Part shown: piece after piece, positions 37,721 to 47,042 of the stretch
Position numbering within the stretch: position 1 is the first letter of the stretch
How the letters are laid out: each line of letters opens with the position of its first letter
Origin: Sycobia sp. Sy_11
Taxonomy: Eukaryota; Arthropoda; Insecta; Hymenoptera; Epichrysomallidae
Reading direction: 5' to 3'
Assembly: GCA_018907035.1 (NCBI GenBank)
Contig: JACCIC010000018.1
Coordinates: forward strand, 853,501-917,500
Length of the DNA stretch: 64,000 nucleotides
The notes under the pieces: model-generated
What the model saw: only the letters and a program-made list of their open reading frames with translations
What the model was told of the DNA's origin: nothing
Database searches by the model: none
Program-made: the position numbers and the translations under genes

Positions 37721-40165
37721 TATTTATATCCATTTAGATCCGAATAATATTATAAGCTCGCGAAATAACAACCGGGAGATTCGATATTTCACGTCTCGAG
37801 GCACTTGGATATTGATGCAAGCATTATTTTTAAACAGAGTACCGCGGAATCTGCCACTCCACCTCCATAAGTGCACTTTAAACATCGAGAACGAGTGCGT
37901 GCGGTGTCAGGAATGTTCAGTGTCAGACCGATAGTGGAAGTATAGCTATATAGCCGTCTGTCCGTATAGACAATTCCGCGCAGCTAGCCTGTCTTTATTT
38001 TAAAAATAAATTTAACCTTATAACTTTACCGAGAAATTACTGTTGTTTTAATAGAAACAGAATTTATTATTATGATTATCATTATTATTATTATTATTTT
38101 CCTTTTTTTTAATACATAACGTATTATTTACCGAGAAATTCTCGAATAGAGAATATTGAATGCGCGCGGGTCAAACTTATATCTTGCGTAAAAGAAGAAC
38201 AAAAAAAAAAACAATACAGCGCAAACAAGAAATGAGATTGCAGAGAACATTGTTCAGAGGCACAGAATTGTAAATTCAAAAATCCATGTGTGTGTGTGTG
38301 CGAGCGCGCGCGCGCGCGTGTGTGTGGGTATGTATAATATAACGTGAACGCGCATATAATTTTATCTGTATACCGAGTCGTACGCGCGTTTATTGACGAA
38401 AAGCAAACGTGACTATATATTGGACCTTGTAATCTGAAAACTATATTCTCGAGAGCGTATACGGCTGGGATTTATTGATTGAACAATGATGTCATCGCTC
38501 CGCGCTTTACGAACAAATACGAGATGATATTAAATGCAATCTTATGTAGGATGAAAAGCAGGGCACGATCGAAAATTATTCAACGTATATATTCCAGAAC
38601 ACAAAGCTCGTTTTATTTAACTTGTTTTTAATTGTAAATTGTTAAACGTTGAAATATTTGTCAATTTGTTTCTATAATTTGTACATAAGAAATTTTAGAT
38701 TTATTTTATGATATGGATCTTATTTCAAACTCAAGATTTTGAATGTTCTACATACCTTTTACGTCATATTTCCGTGTAGAATGACATATAACAAAAAAAT
38801 CTACGTGAAATTCAAGTGAAAAGAATAAATTAACCGCGCAACCTCTCTATATATAGATCGGGATGACTTTCTCAATGGCAAGAAATTAAATAATTCGCAT
38901 ACAGCTCGTGATATTTTTCCCTCGATTCTTCCCCAGAGATAATTACATAATTAAAAAAATCTACTCAGCTATAAACTTTCATATATATATATATATAGAT
39001 ATACATATATCTATATTACTCTACGACGATAACAATCTGCAAATGAATAAATAATCTTCTAATGGCAGGTGTTTAATGCCAGTCGTTATGCAATTTCTTT
39101 CATGAAGCACAGCTCGTGAGAAAGAAGAGCGTCATTGAGAAAATTAACAATATGATAAAGGCGTCCTCGTATTTCCGATAATGAAGCCATAATACAGAGA
39201 ACATTTTCGCAAGATAACGTTTTTCCAATTTTGTTATATACACGTCGAGCACTGCCGACTCTGCGTTCCCCGAAATGTACACGCACGTGCGCGCGCACAC
39301 ACACACACACAGACACAGACAATAACGAATGTTGCAAATTACAATAGTCGCTCGTAGGAGAGCTGTATAAATCAGCGAGCCGTCTCCATCGGAGAGGAGC
39401 AGGAACGGGCGGTTGCGCGTAAAACCAGAAAGATCTCGCGGGCGCGCGTGCGAACCTTACGCGTCATAGAAACGGGGAGTGGGGGGGAGGGTTACTGACC
39501 TTAGTGTGCAAAAACGCCAGGGATTTGTTGACATTCTCGATCTTGTGGACGCGCATCCGGCCGTTGTTGGGCTTGGCCAGCCGCTCGCCCGAAATGATCT
39601 CCAGCAGTTTGAGCAGCTTTTTTCCGTCGGCCAGGTCTGTAAACAAGTCCTCCACCTCCATGCGCGCCTGTATATTAAGGGGCGTGAGATGGAGAGAGAG
39701 GAAGAGAGAGAGAGAGAGAGAAAAATAAGTCAATAAAAAGTGCGAGGAACGCGCCGGTTCAAGAATATGTACATGCATATATATATATATGTAGGAGGCG
39801 AAGGCGCGAAATCGAGGCGTTTCCCCCCGAGAAAGTATGCACGCGGCTGTGCCCATATTGTTATACGGCACGGGTAAGTCATTGTACTCTTTCGTGCGCT
39901 CCTATACATACAGAGTTCGCTCGATTATTATATTTTTCTGGTGGGTTTTTTTTTTGGTTTTTGTTTTTTTTTTTTTTTTTTTATCTTTTTTTGCCTATAG
40001 AAGAAATTGCACGATTTAGATATTATTGTAGGAATTCCGCCGATATTATACTTTCACTTTTGCGTCGCTCGGCTTTTTGGCGTGTATATAAATTATCTAA
40101 ACTATGCGATGTTTGTCCTGTTTCAAAGTTTGCCACACCGCGCGATTATGACGGGTTTCTTGAAA

Positions 40166-40225
<60 letters not shown>

Positions 40226-41873
40226 CACAGAATATTTCAAAAGGCAAAAATAAACTTCTAGACTTATGAGAAAAAATACGATCTTTCGAAATGTTTTTCA
40301 TTTTAACGTAATCAGTGATCAACGATTTCAGATTTTGAAAGAAAATATATAAAAATGAAAATTAAATTGTATTCATCTCTCTAACTTATATTGTCAATAA
40401 AATAGATTGTTTAATTTTAAGCCGTTCTGTACGGAGAATCTCGATATTATAAAATTCTTTTTAAGTGTCGACATTTAAAAGATGAATGTCAATGAATCTA
40501 TTTTTTTTTTTAAACACGCGTCTCATTATTTGTTTTTTGATATATTTTATCGTATCCAATTTTTGATATCACTTCTCTATTTCTGATTCGGATGCGAAAA
40601 CAAAGCACCTCTAAGAAGAAGAAGTTCCATTTTTATAAAAACACCCTTATAAGCACGAAGGTTTTATTCAATTATTTGGAAGCTTTTAGTTCAATGGTGT
40701 AGAGTATGGATACTAAAAGAAAAACTTATTTTTTCAAAAATGTTACATATGCTTTTCTACTTGATGTGACCACATATATAATATGTATAGAAAAATGTTT
40801 GACACTAATTTTTCGATGTAATAAGTATATTGGAATTAATTTAAAATGTCAGCTGGTAAGATTTGGAAATCCTTTATATTTAATTTTTGAAAACTGACAG
40901 ACGATTCGGTTTAAGAGCATGCGATTTAACTATCAACAAGTCATACTATTACGGCTTTACAACGTTCTTTAATTTACGATCCCAAATTTTGGGACATTTT
41001 TTTCTTCAAATCATGAATCGGCTCATCGTTTGATATCCATCGTTTTCAGTTCGATATCTTATGAATTTTTGGTGGAAATGGAAATTTTTTATTTAATGAA
41101 AAACATTTGACAAAAAAGAAACTTCCTTTCTTCAATTTTTACTTGTCTTTTCTGTGCGATATATATTGAGAAATTCGAGGATAATGGCAGAAAACAAACA
41201 GCGGTAGCGAATGTACATTTGGGCGCGTATCATTAAAAAGGATTCATTGGCTAAATCTTACAGATTTCCCTGTTATTGTTCAGCGCTAAGAGGAGCAAAC
41301 GGCAGAATAGCAGGCCTCGGCGAATACAAAGCGGGTTAATTTATCGAGAGATTTTAACGGTTCAATTAGAAAGCATTTAATATTGGCGCGAAACAGCACG
41401 CGCGAGAAACACAATGGGGGCCCCCGATATCCCGGCGCTTCCCGATTCCCACCGTCACTGATTTTCTATATATAAAAGACACGCGCGACGGCCGCCCGTT
41501 TAGTCCCCTCCCGGCGGGCTTCTTTACATAAAGCACCGGAATGCCCCCCCTCCCCCCATTCTCTTTCAATCAAAGGAATCGATATATATATAAACGCGTT
41601 TAACTATAGTACTGCATATGTGTATATATATATATGTATACAGGGTTCGAAACGTATCCCGATCGTCGGGAAAAAAGTAATCGGAGCGAGCGCGCGGACA
41701 CGGGGGTGTCGAAGGGGCGAGGGGGGGGGGGGGTAGGAGGAGGAGAAACTCGCCTTGAGCAGAAACGAATTGATCCATTTCGTGAAGGTCTTCTTCTGTA
41801 TGAGGAGCCGCTCTTCTTGCAGGGACTTGATGCGGCTCTGCTCGAACTTGAGAGCGTCCTCCCTCTGCGTCAT
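14943..41873 (-). CDS. kst: karst / beta-heavy spectrin, 35 coding exons
   Basis: Giant beta-spectrin that crosslinks actin and pairs with alpha-spectrin in the apical membrane skeleton of epithelia (family knowledge). I joined 35 exons (listed in the block entries), all with matching phases. Allowing for two one-base insertions, they total 12729 nt, or 4242 aa, close to the roughly 4100 aa of Drosophila karst. Order: tandem CH domains (about 25-250), spectrin repeats, SH3 (about 855-908), the rest of about 30 repeats to about 3610, a charged helix, PH (about 3777-3885), and a Pro/Gln-rich tail. The internal SH3 and the length distinguish beta-heavy from conventional beta-spectrin. The start ATG at 41873 gives [12 protein letters not shown], which matches the known N-terminus. 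Oddities: a GC-AG first intron, two apparent frameshifts and a cassette exon. Confidence 0.98.
16745..17019. mobile_element. MITE-like element in karst intron 30
   Basis: The terminal inverted repeats start CACTGAAGAAAA at 16747 and, on the other strand, CACCGGAAAAAA from 17017. Both ends are flanked by TA, as for a Tc1/mariner-type target duplication. Inside, 16771-16828 and 16912-16964 are inverted copies with about 85% identity (shared core TTGTTTTGTACCAAGTAAAT). No coding capacity. Its intronic position makes it probably neutral for karst. Confidence 0.65.
17954..18584 (-). CDS. kst: karst PH domain, exons 29-30
   Basis: Exons 18351-18584 and 17954-18231 encode residues about 3726-3896. 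The PH domain begins at [13 protein letters not shown] and ends with the helix [13 protein letters not shown]; the tryptophan in EDW is the hallmark PH C-terminal helix residue. PH domains of beta-spectrins bind phosphoinositides and help attach the skeleton to the membrane (family knowledge). The basic stretch before it ([20 protein letters not shown]) is typical of the linker. The joining intron is phase 1. Confidence 0.95.
18657..19197 (-). CDS. kst: karst linker exons 27-28
   Basis: Exons 18971-19197 and 18657-18766. Exon 27 encodes an uninterrupted, highly charged Glu/Arg/Lys helix ([20 protein letters not shown]) that follows the last spectrin repeat and may form a single alpha-helix. 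Exon 28 is a Ser/Thr/Asn-rich spacer. The exon 27 acceptor is AAG directly before TTG; phases 2 and 1 match their neighbours. Confidence 0.9.
19288..26025 (-). CDS. kst: karst spectrin-repeat array, exons 15-26
   Basis: Exons 25620-26025, 25318-25518, 24623-25223, 24097-24440, 23355-23639, 22775-23251, 22128-22605, 21655-22045, 21010-21397, 20542-20910, 20041-20463 and 19288-19950. They encode residues about 1938-3613, a run of about 106-residue triple-helical repeats. The helix-A tryptophan contexts recur (INWTAG, SWIGEK, AWIRDK, GWLHEK, AWIDE, HWLSEK, EWIGDQ, SWIQEK, NWLVSR), as do the DYG/DLG motifs (GKDYEH, DLGESL, DHGKDL). All splice sites are GT-AG and phases agree. The repeats spaced between CH and PH domains set the length of the molecule and pair side by side with alpha-spectrin. 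Confidence 0.96.
21474..21513. repeat. (TA)n microsatellite in karst intron 22
   Basis: About 20 TA units inside an intron of only 257 nt between exons 22 and 23. Confidence 0.97.
26507..26560 (-). CDS. kst: karst 54-nt cassette exon (exon 14)
   Basis: It has a TTATTAG acceptor and a GTAAGT donor. It enters and leaves in phase 2, so inclusion adds exactly 18 residues, including [17 protein letters not shown], between ...RQEQLG and ESWQHLLK. Skipping it leaves exons 13 and 15 in frame (EQLGESWQ), which is what a canonical spectrin helix would look like. It is therefore probably alternatively spliced. I infer this from structure only. Confidence 0.75.
26827..30833 (-). CDS. kst: karst spectrin-repeat array, exons 7-13
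   Basis: Exons 30517-30833, 29910-30287, 29397-29702, 28963-29322, 28609-28894, 27367-27585 and 26827-27269 encode residues about 1151-1919. Consecutive spectrin repeats show the expected tryptophan motifs (SWANDT, DWLSDK, QWINDH, SWLAEK, QWIKEQ). The exon 7 donor is GTACGT, which splits the Glu codon of [10 protein letters not shown]. Phase 2 junctions run from exon 7 to exon 10. The 1022-nt intron 11 (27586-28608) has no hidden exon that I can detect. Confidence 0.96.
30963..31680 (-). CDS. kst: karst exon 6 (post-SH3 basic linker and repeats)
   Basis: Starts [18 protein letters not shown] after an AATATGCAG acceptor and ends PVEEK before GTATAT. The basic linker ([15 protein letters not shown]) is conserved after the karst SH3. 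The frame breaks once: it reads RRHALLED, then must skip one base near 31443 to continue as [17 protein letters not shown]. Removing one base makes 717 nt, an exact 239 codons. Downstream it is a normal spectrin repeat ([16 protein letters not shown]). Confidence 0.92.
32191..34132 (-). CDS. kst: karst exon 5 (first repeats and SH3 domain)
   Basis: The largest exon, covering residues about 265-911. It begins [12 protein letters not shown] after the CH domains and includes the first spectrin repeats ([20 protein letters not shown] and SWLIERQRI). It ends with the SH3 domain, [10 protein letters not shown] to [11 protein letters not shown], whose ALYDY-like start, DWW and P-x-x-YV signatures are all present. 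One extra base near 33907 shifts the frame after SEIEALYF; the conserved sequence resumes at once in the next frame ([17 protein letters not shown]). The exon is 1942 nt, or 647 codons plus one base. Confidence 0.94.
34631..36354 (-). CDS. kst: karst exons 3-4 (CH1 end and CH2)
   Basis: Exon 3 is 36129-36354 (226 nt, phase 1 exit) and exon 4 is 34631-34908. They encode residues about 97-264. The first part ([34 protein letters not shown]) completes CH1. The second ([14 protein letters not shown], then [19 protein letters not shown] and [16 protein letters not shown]) is CH2. Together they form the actin-binding head. Intron 3 carries a (TA)n tract and an antisense promoter-like arrangement. 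Confidence 0.97.
35738..35795. repeat. (TA)n microsatellite in karst intron 3
   Basis: About 29 TA units. Confidence 0.97.
36016..36058. repeat. Compound trinucleotide repeat (AAC)n(GAC)n(GAT)n
   Basis: Successive AAC, GAC and GAT units in intron 3 of karst, changing by single substitutions along the tract. Confidence 0.85.
36418..36462. repeat. (TA)n microsatellite in karst intron 2
   Basis: About 22 TA units, shortly upstream (transcript sense) of the exon 3 acceptor. Confidence 0.97.
36605..36651. repeat. (TA)n microsatellite in karst intron 2
   Basis: About 23 TA units. Confidence 0.97.
37643..37721. repeat. Compound (TA)n(GA)n microsatellite
   Basis: About 26 TA units running directly into about 13 GA units, in karst intron 2. 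Confidence 0.97.
38287..38332. repeat. (TG)n(CG)n(TG)n tract
   Basis: Alternating purine-pyrimidine run in karst intron 2, able in principle to adopt Z-DNA. Confidence 0.9.
39500..39667 (-). CDS. kst: karst exon 2 (CH1 core)
   Basis: 56 codons in phase 0, from [20 protein letters not shown] to [12 protein letters not shown]. The actin-binding signature DLADGKKLL is clear. Acceptor is AATATACAG and donor is GTCAGT. It joins directly to NSFLLK of exon 1 across an intron with a GC donor. Confidence 0.97.
40169..40223. repeat. (TA)n microsatellite in karst intron 1
   Basis: About 27 TA units. Confidence 0.97.
41754..41873 (-). CDS. kst: karst exon 1 (first coding exon)
   Basis: 40 codons: [19 protein letters not shown], then [21 protein letters not shown], matching the conserved N-terminus that leads into CH1. 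It ends AAG before GCGAGT, a GC-type 5' splice site; exon 2 continues as ARMEVEDLF, as in known beta-heavy spectrins, so no GT alternative fits. The start codon at 41871-41873 is chosen by homology; the frame stays open upstream (see the next entry). Confidence 0.94.
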
Positions 41874-42094
41874 TCTCCTCTGTGTCTGATGCGAACGCAG
41901 GCCGCGGCCGCAGTTGACGCTCGCGTCGCCGACGTTCCAGGCGCCTGGGCGGTGCTGACGGGGCTGGTGCTGGCGGCGCGTCGGCAACGGGGACGGGCGC
42001 CACTCGTCGCGCAGCGGCCCCGCCGGAGGGGCGCGCGATCGAGGGGAGATGAGCGGCGACGGCGACGGCGATGGCCGCGGCGCAGGGCGATCGG

Positions 42095-42127
<33 letters not shown>

Positions 42128-42220
42128 CGTCTCGCGATGGCGGCGCGGCGGCTGCGGGTGACCTTGACGGCAGGGGGGGCTCGGCGCTCGACCCAGCGCC
42201 GGGCTCATGCTGTGCTGCAC
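41874..42220 (-). other. kst: GC-rich 5' extension of karst exon 1 (5' UTR or N-terminal extension)
   Basis: A TTGTTCCAG acceptor at 42221 suggests that the exon starts at 42220 and that an upstream exon exists. From there the frame of the karst ATG is free of stops for 115 codons and lacks an ATG. It would encode Pro/Ser/Ala/Arg-rich sequence with a polyserine run from the AGC repeat at about 42100-42126. It may be 5' UTR in a CpG-rich promoter region, or extra N-terminal sequence in a longer isoform. Composition alone could keep the frame open. Confidence 0.45.
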
Positions 42221-43072
42221 CTGGAACAATTAGACGGGGAGATAAAAATTGTAGAGTGGGCCACGAAGAGAAGAGATACTATTGTTGCGCGCATAGGTGT
42301 GTGTGCGCGCGTGTGTGTAATATACACGGGCTGTCCTATTTTATCTATATGTATGTATATATTGGAATATTCTAGGAATTACCAATAGAAAACTGGTCGA
42401 TGAATTAAAAGGCTTTCTTGGGATTTATTTTCGGATTAAATTTTATTATTTAGAAGAAAAAAATCTTCTTTTGATGCTAAATCTTCATTATACGTGACTG
42501 TAGACATACATGCTTTTTGGCCGTGAAAATAATAAAAAAATAATACAATGTCCTAGCGTATCTAGCAGAGTACTGAACAAGAAAACTTTGTGTCGCAGAA
42601 ACGGAAATGGCTTGTTTGAAATTAGAAACCCAATAGCAGTATAGCAAAATAATACATTGCTCTGTGTTTGAACAACACCAATTTCGAATTGCGCATATTC
42701 CAAGTTCTTGTCCGCTGTTTTTCGGTAAAACATAGATGATCGCTTTAAAAAAAAATCTTAAATTAAAATTTCGACTTCTGTTAAGATACTGTATTCTCTA
42801 ATATTTCGCTTTCATTTTGTTAAAATTTTCACTATCTATTCTTCATATTATATAATTACAGAAGAAAGTGAAAGAGAATGTTTTGGATTAATTTTTTAAA
42901 AAAATTAATTTTATATGGTAACATCGTGCTAAATATTTCAAATAAGTTACAGTAATATGATATTAATTAATTTTTACGTATATAGTAAAATACATATTTT
43001 ATAAATAAAATATGTATCTAATATTTTAAAATATAGAATAATAACCAATAAGAGTTTTACAAATAATAATAA

Positions 43073-43074
<2 letters not shown>

Positions 43075-43122
<48 letters not shown>
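43075..43122. repeat. (TA)n microsatellite
   Basis: About 24 TA units. Confidence 0.97.
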
Positions 43123-43125
<3 letters not shown>

Positions 43126-43781
43126 TGTATGTATCATATGTTCGACGTGACAATATGTAACCTCTTAAGAAAAAACTAATTTGATCGAATTTAAATATAT
43201 TTTCAGAAAACAAAAAAGATTATTCGATTGATTACCCTGAGTTTCGATCACAGAAAATGAGACAGAAAGTTGTTTAGATCTATTTTGAACTATTATCGTT
43301 CAAATTTTCAACAATATGGGTTTCTTTAAAGTAATATAGCTCAGCCCTCGTTTGAACATCACAGAGCCTTGCTAAGGTTTTGCGATCCAACTTGTGAAAC
43401 CGCTTCGTGGTCAAGACATTGCGTTCTGTAAGGTTAAACGAGACACTCTAAGTATATATATATATAAGTACTAGTAACATCACTCGAGCTTGTGGGAGAG
43501 GGACAGGTGTGAAATAAATCGATTCAAGTCGGATCCCCCACCCCTTTCTCTCATTCATTACTTTTACTATCAATGTACACATGATCGGCAATAAAATCGC
43601 ACTCCGCGGAGCCGACAAAATAAAAATAGGACGAAAAAAGTTTTGATACTCATCAGCGTATATAGATTTGACCTCTCGAACAGATGGAGCGTAAGGTTCA
43701 ATAAGAAATCGTGTTCTAATGTTTTTTTAGCTATATACATCATTATCATCGCTGCTCCTCTTTCGATTTATTGCCAAGTCA

Positions 43782-43783
<2 letters not shown>

Positions 43784-43827
<44 letters not shown>
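43784..43827. repeat. (TA)n microsatellite
   Basis: About 22 TA units. Confidence 0.97.
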
Positions 43828-43830
<3 letters not shown>

Positions 43831-43889
43831 GCACAATCCATTTATCGCTCGTGACTGAGTTGTCGAGGGATTGTTACACATATTCCACG

Positions 43890-43890
43890 G

Positions 43891-43952
<62 letters not shown>
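43890..43952. repeat. Compound (CA)n(TA)n microsatellite
   Basis: Seven or eight CA units followed by about 23 TA units, only about 65 bp after the previous tract. Confidence 0.97.
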
Positions 43953-43955
<3 letters not shown>

Positions 43956-45619
43956 GAAACGTGCACGGGGCATTGTAAAGATTTGTATTACCTGACAAAC
44001 GGTATTGCAATTAAATTAGATCAGATTATACTTGTAAAGGAGCCCCGTGGCGGATAACCGCGATCCTGTTTCTCTCGGTCGTCGCTCTTGCTCGCGTACA
44101 ATGTTGCTACACGGCTATATAAACATAGACGGATGATGGAAAAGATCAGTCTCGTGCGCCCGATGGAGCCAAAATTGATTTTCAACGTGTTACAATACAT
44201 TGTGGCGCTGTACAGGCAAATTAGATCGAGACAACGGTAGGATGTGTGTATAGACGCGTGAGGGGGACGGGGGGCGGGGTGAATCATTCGCGATGATAGG
44301 ACACCTTTGATGTACCGTACAAGAGAGCTTATATATATGTATATATGTGATACATTATTCTTCTCGCGAGAGCCGAGAGTAGGCGGTATATTTAGGAAGG
44401 ATTTAAAAAGTTTCCGCGTTCTATTGGACGAGCTCCTCTTTTCACGATCGAGCGGATATGAAAGATATATAATACAGCTATTTCTGAATTTTCGCGCTTG
44501 GCTGTATTTCCAGGAAATAATGTTCCTGAGTATAGAGCGAGGTAAGAAATGGGCAAAAAGAAACGTGGGTATATATATACATAATACACACGCTTAGACA
44601 TAGATACGACTATCCAAGGTACCGATGAAAAGACGACGAGATATCGCGATCGCGAAAAGTTACCGGACCTCTCGGGAATAATGTATTACATTATAAATAA
44701 AGGTCCTCGCCTACATCCGTCAAATAAAACTAAAAAAAAAAAAAAGAACTAGAGAGAATAGCTCTATTTATATATGAACAGACAACGTCGGCACAATCCA
44801 GTTGCACTTGCAAACCTCTTTTGCGTTTGCGTATGTATATATGTATATAAAAGCCGCGAGAGTCCGCGAGGAGGACGATAACTCGGCGAAGAGACGTTCC
44901 GCGCAGGGCGGAGAGGAGCCGGTACGCCACGCCCGCCAGCGCGCGGCGATTCGCTCCGCTTGCGATTCCCCGTGCATTTGTGTGTGCGTGTGTGTGTATG
45001 TGTGTGTAAATGCGCAGATCGCGGGCGTGTACTATGCATATTGTGTATGTGTCTGTAGACACACTACTGGCACGACGGCAGGACGCTGCTCCCTGGCGGA
45101 GAGCGCGCGTCAGCTCTCGAACCGCGGTCGATGCGAGTCTTTAATTTTCGTTTATGTATTATAACAATACAGTTTTCGAGGCAGATCGCGTCGTGCCGGG
45201 AGCTATCGAAGCAGCCTACCCTGTCAAATCAAACAAACGGAATTTTACCTCTGGGATGGGCACAATTGGATTGGTGTAATTTATCAATAAATATAATGTT
45301 TATACATACTCATTGTGTAAGTCGGTTTTAGACTTTAAATTTATAATAAACGTTCACTGCCTGATATGCCAATAGTTGCAGCACTATCGGTCATTTATAT
45401 CATCGGTCGCTAGGTGGCTAGCCGTACTTTTCGAATCTTATCTCAAAGCAACGATCCTCAAAACTTATTTGTATTAATTCTTGAAAGTTCTGCCTTTATG
45501 CTATTTTGTCTGCAGATAATAACGACACGATTTATAATACGTAAGGTGTCTTAAATAATTTCTGAAGATTTCATTCGTTTCTATTCAGTAAGTACTGATT
45601 GAAGAAGTGCATTTTCTTC

Positions 45620-45730
45620 GATTCTTTCACTTATAACACTTCGTGCATTGTATTTGAATTTGCACTTATCAAGTAATCTTTTTTTTTACTTATAAGATAA
45701 GCATACACTCTTATCTTAAGTGAATGAATC
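45620..45730. repeat. Imperfect inverted repeat
   Basis: GATTCTTTCACTTA at the left end and TAAGTGAATGAATC at the right end are inverted (13 of 14 positions pair). The inner part also contains complementary CTTATC/GATAAG blocks. Possibly an old hairpin transposon. Confidence 0.45.
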
Positions 45731-45779
45731 AGAGCTTCTCAAATAAACGAGCATTAACTTCCAAAAAATAGTAAATCTC

Positions 45780-45843
45780 TTATCCGATTTTATAGTATCC
45801 GATTGTATAGTATCGGTTTATAGTATCGATTTTATAGTATCGG
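45780..45843. repeat. Short tandem repeat, unit about TTTATAGTATCGG
   Basis: Four to five degenerate copies of a 13-16 nt unit centred on TATAGTATC. Confidence 0.85.
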
Positions 45844-46215
45844 TCTGCAAATTTTAAAACAAAGTCATAAAACATTGTCATAAATTCATGGTTTACTAAT
45901 GTTTGTAAGAATTTGATATTACAATAGAATACATTGTTCAAATCGGTGTATATATTACTGAATCCGTAAACTGAAAAAAAAAAATACTTATTTTCAAATC
46001 TCGGCTGACTTAATTCTTTTGAGGAGACACCTAAATTACAGTTTTCAAAACTTAATTTAGCGGCAATAGTCTACCACCGACTCATTCTCAATCAATAGAA
46101 AGTGCCTGCATACAATCTTTAATTAAAACATACGTACATCTTCAATCAAAGCGCACACATACGCAAAATCACGCGGTGGAAATAGCGTTAACTTGGCGCG
46201 GATAACGAAAATTAA

Positions 46216-46236
46216 TGCGCGCGCGCGCGCGCGCGA
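46216..46236. repeat. (GC)n tract
   Basis: About ten GC units in GC-richer surroundings. Confidence 0.95.
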
Positions 46237-46507
46237 TTATATAGAATACTAGTAATAATAATCATAATAACAAGTTGCACAAGCCGCGACGCGCGCGGCG
46301 CGATGCGTTACCGCGCACAAATATAATAATTGCTCGTTCGGCTTATCATCCGCGCGCATGCACTGTCCGACGATGAGCACTTTCTCACCAATTAGGCTTT
46401 GCCCCGCGTGCGCACTTTTTTCTTTTATTACTCTATACACTCGCGGCGCGCATCCTCGGAAAGTTGCGCAATTTAGCATCGACATAAAAGTACCTATATG
46501 CTTGCCT

Positions 46508-46509
<2 letters not shown>

Positions 46510-46558
<49 letters not shown>
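46510..46558. repeat. (TA)n microsatellite
   Basis: About 24 TA units. Confidence 0.97.
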
Positions 46559-46560
<2 letters not shown>

Positions 46561-46978
46561 TTGTATTGCAGCATAATAGTATATACATCTATGTATGCTA
46601 AAAATAGTTTGCAAAATTTTCGATTTAAGACCGGGTCTTATATTCCGAGTATACTACTTGCTCAATATGAAAATGTAAGGTGTACATATGTAGTAAAAGT
46701 AGCGGCATTGTTTCCGATTTCCACCGAGGGAGGCGCTTATTGTGTTATAAACGCTTATGGATATTCGGCGATGGATGCATATTGCGTCAATGCTCTATAT
46801 ACGTGTATATATGTAAAGAACAGCGAGAAATAAGTGCACTCGAAGCGTTACATATATACGCTCGCACATACAGTTTCAATAAATGCTCCGCTTTCTATAC
46901 ATATGTAATATATGTTAGTGCATTGAACTGTGAGATTTCTATAAAATTAGAGCTGCTCATGATACATTGAATATATAT

Positions 46979-46995
46979 CTCTCTCTCTCTCTCTC

Positions 46996-47041
<46 letters not shown>
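46979..47041. repeat. Compound (CT)n-(GT)n-(TA)n microsatellite
   Basis: About nine CT units, a short TGTGTG spacer, then about 20 TA units. Confidence 0.95.

Positions 47042-47042
<1 letters not shown>

Noticed and set aside
41634..42388. Plus-strand frames with Arg/Ala/Leu-rich sequence
   Set aside because: Antisense of the GC-rich karst first exon and its CAG repeat; low complexity and no homology.
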